Shown here piece by piece: positions 7,730-9,908 of a stretch of 9,908 nucleotides of DNA. The stretch comes from an uncultured Eubacteriales bacterium. Lineage in GTDB: Bacteria > Bacillota > Clostridia > Oscillospirales > Oscillospiraceae. The translations under genes and the position numbers were made by a program. The stretch lies in assembly GCA_905210385.1 (NCBI GenBank), contig CAJLWS010000035.1, forward strand, positions 1 to 9,908, read 5' to 3'. The notes beneath the pieces are model-generated. The model saw nothing but the letters and a program-made list of their open reading frames with translations, did not search any database and was not told the origin of the DNA. The first letter of the stretch is position 1, and each line of letters begins with the position of its first letter.

Positions 7730-7806
7730 GCGCCCGTAGTTCAATTGGATAGAGCGTCAGATTCCGGTTCTGAATGTTGGGGGTTCGAGTCCCTTCGGGC
7801 GTACCA
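7730..7806 (+). tRNA. tRNA-Arg, anticodon CCG
   Basis: A complete cloverleaf can be folded by eye. The acceptor stem is 7730-7736 with 7796-7802 (the first pair is a G-U wobble), the D arm 7739-7755, and the anticodon stem TCAGA/TCTGA (7757-7761 and 7769-7773). The seven-base loop carries CCG at 7764-7766, reading the Arg codon CGG. The T arm contains the usual GTTCGAGTC, and discriminator A7803 is followed by an encoded CCA (7804-7806). A GC-rich genome would use CGG enough to need this decoder. It has its own promoter upstream and terminator immediately after, so it is a single-gene transcript. Confidence 0.95.
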
Positions 7807-7844
7807 CGTCGGAGCAAAGTTCGCTTTGCTCCGACGTCTTTTTA
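7806..7844 (+). terminator. Rho-independent terminator of tRNA-Arg
   Basis: A perfect 14-bp stem (7806-7819 with 7824-7837) capped by a TTCG tetraloop and followed by CTTTTTAT. It begins at the last base of the tRNA CCA, so release of the tRNA 3' end needs trimming. Confidence 0.88.
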
Positions 7845-7893
7845 TGCCTGTGGCAAAAAAGACGTCATCCGCCCGCTCCCTTGCTCCTCCTTT

Positions 7894-7928
7894 CCAACTG
7901 CGACCCGCTGCGCTGGGCTCGCAGTTGG
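7894..7928. repeat. Inverted repeat (hairpin) downstream of tRNA-Arg
   Basis: CCAACTGCGA (7894-7903) pairs with TCGCAGTTGG (7919-7928), with further pairing of CCC and GGG inside. No T run follows on either strand, so it is not a classical terminator. It is the middle one of three hairpins after the tRNA, in DNA with no credible reading frame. Confidence 0.7.
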
Positions 7929-7931
7929 TAG

Positions 7932-7955
7932 GCCGCCCTGCGGGCGGCATTTTTC
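7932..7955 (+). terminator. Second terminator-like hairpin on +
   Basis: GCCGCCC (7932-7938) and GGGCGGC (7942-7948) form a 7-bp GC-rich stem with a three-base loop, followed by ATTTTT. It faces the same way as the tRNA and may act as a back-up terminator, or end an unrecognised short RNA from 7845-7931. Confidence 0.6.
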
Positions 7956-7974
7956 CCATTAAGAAATATCGATT

Positions 7975-9194
7975 TTAACCGCTCTTTCCAAAATAGAAGG
8001 ACATCTGCTTTGCAGATGTCCTTCTATTTTGGGTTCCGCCGCACAGGACCCGCTGGGCGGAGATGGCCACCACATGCCGCTGGGCGATCTGCCGGCAGAA
8101 GAAGAGCAGAGATGCGTCCACATCAGCCATGCCGGGCAGGTCCTTGGCGTCCACCGCCTCATCCAGGCAGTCCACCAGCTCCTGGATGCCGCAGGTGAGC
8201 GCCCGGTGACGGGTGTGGAACGCCTCCCGCATCCGCTCCACCCAGGGCCAGTCGGCGTCGGGCTGGAAGGAGGACGCCTTAAAATACCGCTGGTTGTCCG
8301 TGTAGTCAAAGGAATAGGTCTCCAGGGGCGGACGGCCCTGGGCCGCATACTCCCGGGCGGCCACAGCGGCGACGATGGAGGAGTCCAATCCGCCGGACAG
8401 GAACACGCACAGGGGCACGTCGCTCACCAGCTGCCGCCGGATGGCGGAGGTAAGCAGCTCCCCCACATGGGCCACCGTGTCCTCGTAGCCCTCCTGGTGG
8501 GGACGGCTGACCAGCTCCCAGTAGCGCCAGGTGCGGATGTTCTCCCCCTCCACGCTCAGCATGTGGGCGGGCTCCAGGGCCCGGATCCTGGCGAACACTC
8601 CCTTTTCCGGCGTGCGGGCCGGGGCGATACCCATCAGTTCCCGCCAGGTGTCGCCGTCTGCCTCCGGCCTGAAGCCAGGGTAGCGGAACAGGGCCTTGGG
8701 CTCCGAGGCAAAGAGGAAGGCACCGTCCTGGACGGCATAGAAGAAGGGCTTAACGCCGAATCGGTCCCGGCCGCACAGCAGCCGGCGGCGGGCCCCGTCC
8801 CAAAAGGCGAAGGCAAAGATGCCCTCCAGATGGGCGCACACCCCGTCCCCGTACTCCATGCAGGCATACAGCAGCGCCTCGGTGTCCGTGTTCGTCTCAA
8901 AGACATAGCCCGCCCCCTCCAGCTCCCGGCGCAGGGCAGGGTGTTGTAAAGCTCTCCGTTGTAGCACAGGACGAACTCCGCCTCCCCCATTCGCCGGACC
9001 ATGGGCTGGGCGCCATGGTCCGGGTCGATGACCGCCAGCCGCCGGTGGGCCAGCACGCACCCCTCGCTCTGCCAGACGCCCCGGTCGTTCGGCCCCCGCC
9101 GCCGCAGCGCCTGCGCCATATCCGCTCCGACCTGCCTCCACTCCGGCGTGGACAGGTCCCGCCTCCCGTTACAAAATCCCGCGATCCCGCACAT
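7975..9194 (-). pseudogene. asnB: Glutamine-hydrolysing asparagine synthase, frameshifted and 3'-truncated
   Basis: AsnB makes asparagine from aspartate, ATP and glutamine. The start is ATG at 9194 with AGGAGG nine bases upstream, giving MCGIAGF with the nucleophile Cys2. The amidotransferase domain follows: RRRGPNDRG, AHRRLAVID and YNGELYNT. There the frame breaks at the GGG of 8939-8941; adding one base restores PALRRELEGAGYVFETNTDTEALL, GIFAFAFWD and RDRFGVKPFFY. The ATP-pyrophosphatase loop SGGLDSS is intact (8377-8397, about residue 267). Similarity ends at HVVAISA near 8056, just where SGE.ADE.FGGY should follow, and a foreign tail ends at the TAA of 7975. About 406 codons remain against roughly 500-630 in the family, so a third is missing. 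With two lesions it is very likely non-functional, unless both are assembly errors. Confidence 0.85.
7988..8032. terminator. Perfect 21-bp palindrome, probable bidirectional terminator
   Basis: Two exact 21-base arms (7988-8008 and 8012-8032) around a TTT loop. The stem has an A-rich outer 5' end and a T-rich outer 3' end, the layout of a two-way intrinsic terminator with a core of about 14 GC-containing pairs. It lies inside the last codons of the damaged asnB frame, which is abnormal for a terminator and fits a deletion that joined asnB to sequence normally found after a gene. Confidence 0.6.
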
Positions 9195-9339
9195 GGGCAA
9201 ATTCCTCCTTTTGATACCGCAATCTATGCCGCGGCCAGCGATTCTGTGCTTTTCCTCCCATGGCAGTCCTTTGTTCGCCTTGTCAGAACCCACAAAAGTT
9301 TCCCCTCTGCCGCCCGGCAGAATCTCCCCCACCCGGCAC

Positions 9340-9368
9340 TTGACGGCCTGGAGGGGCTGTGGTAAACT
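9340..9368 (+). promoter_or_regulatory. Promoter of the fhs riboswitch transcript
   Basis: TTGACG (9340-9345), a 17-base spacer and TAAACT (9363-9368) preceded by TGG, an extended -10. The start would fall near 9375, some 20 bases before the riboswitch P1 helix. The rest of the 344-bp gap between asnB and fhs (9195-9339) shows only a small CTGCCG/CGGCAG palindrome near 9308-9321 and no clear asnB promoter. Confidence 0.65.
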
Positions 9369-9396
9369 ACAGGTACTTTCCCTTTCGGGGAGGGGA

Positions 9397-9477
9397 GCTA
9401 TACGACTGACGGAAGTGGAGCAAACCACATGAAGTATAGCGGGCGTGGGATGCGCCTGAATGCCGACCGTCTGGGCG
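9397..9477 (+). promoter_or_regulatory. ZTP (pfl motif) riboswitch aptamer
   Basis: This matches the conserved ZTP/ZMP riboswitch closely. P1 is GCTATA/TATAGC (9397-9402 with 9435-9440). The conserved strand GACTGACGGAAGTGG leads into P2 GTGG/CCAC (9415-9418 with 9425-9428), then ATGAAG. A 20-base linker holds a small GGCG/CGCC hairpin. The 3' half TGCCGACCGTCTGGGC forms P3 (9462-9464 with 9474-9476). The pseudoknot CGG (9410-9412) with CCG (9467-9469) is present. The family binds the purine precursor ZMP or its triphosphate, which build up when 10-formyl-tetrahydrofolate is short, and turns on one-carbon genes. That fits fhs directly downstream. Confidence 0.95.
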
Positions 9478-9501
9478 CGCCTATCTGGGTGCGCCCTTTT
9501 T
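9473..9501 (+). terminator. Riboswitch expression-platform terminator
   Basis: A 9-bp GC-rich stem (9473-9481 with 9488-9496) with a six-base loop and a run of five T (9497-9501). Its 5' arm starts at the GGGC that is also the 3' strand of aptamer P3 (9474-9476). The two helices therefore compete: ligand-stabilised P3 should block the terminator and let transcription reach fhs, an on switch. Confidence 0.88.
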
Positions 9502-9538
9502 GCGTATCCAGGGGCGAATTGCAAAAGGAGGAATTCCC

Positions 9539-9908
9539 ATGAAAACCGACATTGAGATCGCCCAGGCCTGTGAAAAGAGGAAGATCACGGAGGTGGCCCG
9601 GACCGCCGGAATTCCGGAGGAGTACCTGGAGCAGTACGGCAACTACAAGGCTAAGGTAGACTACCGCCTGCTCAAGGACTGGAAGGACCGGCCCGATGGA
9701 AAACTAATCCTGGTCACCGCCATTACCCCCACCCCCGCCGGCGAGGGCAAGACCACCACCTCCGTGGGTCTCACCGACGGGCTGCGGAAGATCGGCAAGA
9801 ACGCCGTGGCCGCCCTGCGGGAGCCCTCCCTGGGCCCGGTGTTCGGCATCAAGGGGGGAGCCGCCGGCGGCGGGTACGCCCAGGTGGTCCCCATGGAGGA
9901 CATCAACC
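9539..9908 (+). CDS. fhs: Formate-tetrahydrofolate ligase, 5' part
   Basis: Fhs joins formate to tetrahydrofolate with ATP, giving 10-formyl-tetrahydrofolate for purine and formyl-Met synthesis; in acetogens it is part of the Wood-Ljungdahl methyl branch. The first 123 codons are present of a family length near 555. The N-terminus MKTDIEIAQACEKRKI is typical, followed by the ATP-binding P-loop TPTPAGEGKTTTSVG (9727-9771) and LREPSLGPVFGIKGGAAGGGYAQVVPMEDIN to the window edge. The ATG at 9539 has AGGAGG seven bases upstream. It is controlled by the ZTP riboswitch just before it. No damage is seen in the visible part. Confidence 0.96.
   Translation, partial: MKTDIEIAQACEKRKITEVARTAGIPEEYLEQYGNYKAKVDYRLLKDWKDRPDGKLILVTAITPTPAGEGKTTTSVGLTDGLRKIGKNAVAALREPSLGPVFGIKGGAAGGGYAQVVPMEDIN

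Noticed and set aside
7661..7978. Short frames across the tRNA on both strands, including one ending YARRDSNPQHSEPESD
   Set aside because: These are the well-known false translations of a tRNA gene and its complement.
8029..8949. 306-codon + strand frame opposite asnB
   Set aside because: Antisense shadow; the minus strand carries clear asparagine synthase motifs in the same interval.
8925..8950. Programmed -1 frameshifting in asnB
   Set aside because: No slippery X XXY YYZ heptamer, and asnB is not a gene known to use recoding. A lost G in GGGG explains it, and the 3' end is broken anyway.
1..9908. CRISPR array, insertion sequence, phage or defence genes
   Set aside because: No evenly spaced direct repeats, transposase, integrase or known defence motifs were seen on either strand.

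Overview
The window looks like a GC-rich gut-type Firmicute of the Oscillospiraceae (Flavonifractor / Lawsonibacter / Intestinimonas-like). This is inferred from about 60% GC, strong AGGAGG ribosome sites, GTG starts, a YqhQ-type DUF1385 protein, and a formate-tetrahydrofolate ligase (fhs) under a ZTP riboswitch. The genus is a guess from recall; no search was run.

Layout from right to left. At 9539-9908 on + is the 5' part of fhs, preceded by a sigma-A-type promoter, a ZTP (pfl) riboswitch and an overlapping terminator. Facing away from it on - is a broken asparagine synthase (asnB, 9194 to 7975). It has a one-base frameshift, and its last third is replaced by a perfect 21-bp palindrome. Next on + is tRNA-Arg(CCG) with its own promoter and terminator, followed by a cluster of further hairpins.

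The left 7.5 kb is all on -. The first block is a three-gene signalling operon: a lipoprotein with FG-GAP-like DxDxDG repeats, an OmpR-family response regulator and a histidine kinase. After a promoter at about 3609-3637 comes a housekeeping block: DUF1385 membrane protein, prmC (release-factor glutamine methyltransferase) and recA.

The oddest point is the left edge. The recA frame does not stop. It loses RecA similarity at about residue 319 (position ~562) and runs on, with no stop codon to the window edge, into an M14-family zinc carboxypeptidase. GC drops from about 63% to about 43% at the same place. This is either a rearranged gene giving a RecA-M14 fusion or, more likely, a chimeric join in the assembly. 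The fhs switch is the best-supported regulatory element: its terminator uses the 3' strand of the aptamer's P3 helix, so the on-switch logic can be read from the sequence. I see no CRISPR array, phage, insertion sequence or defence system.
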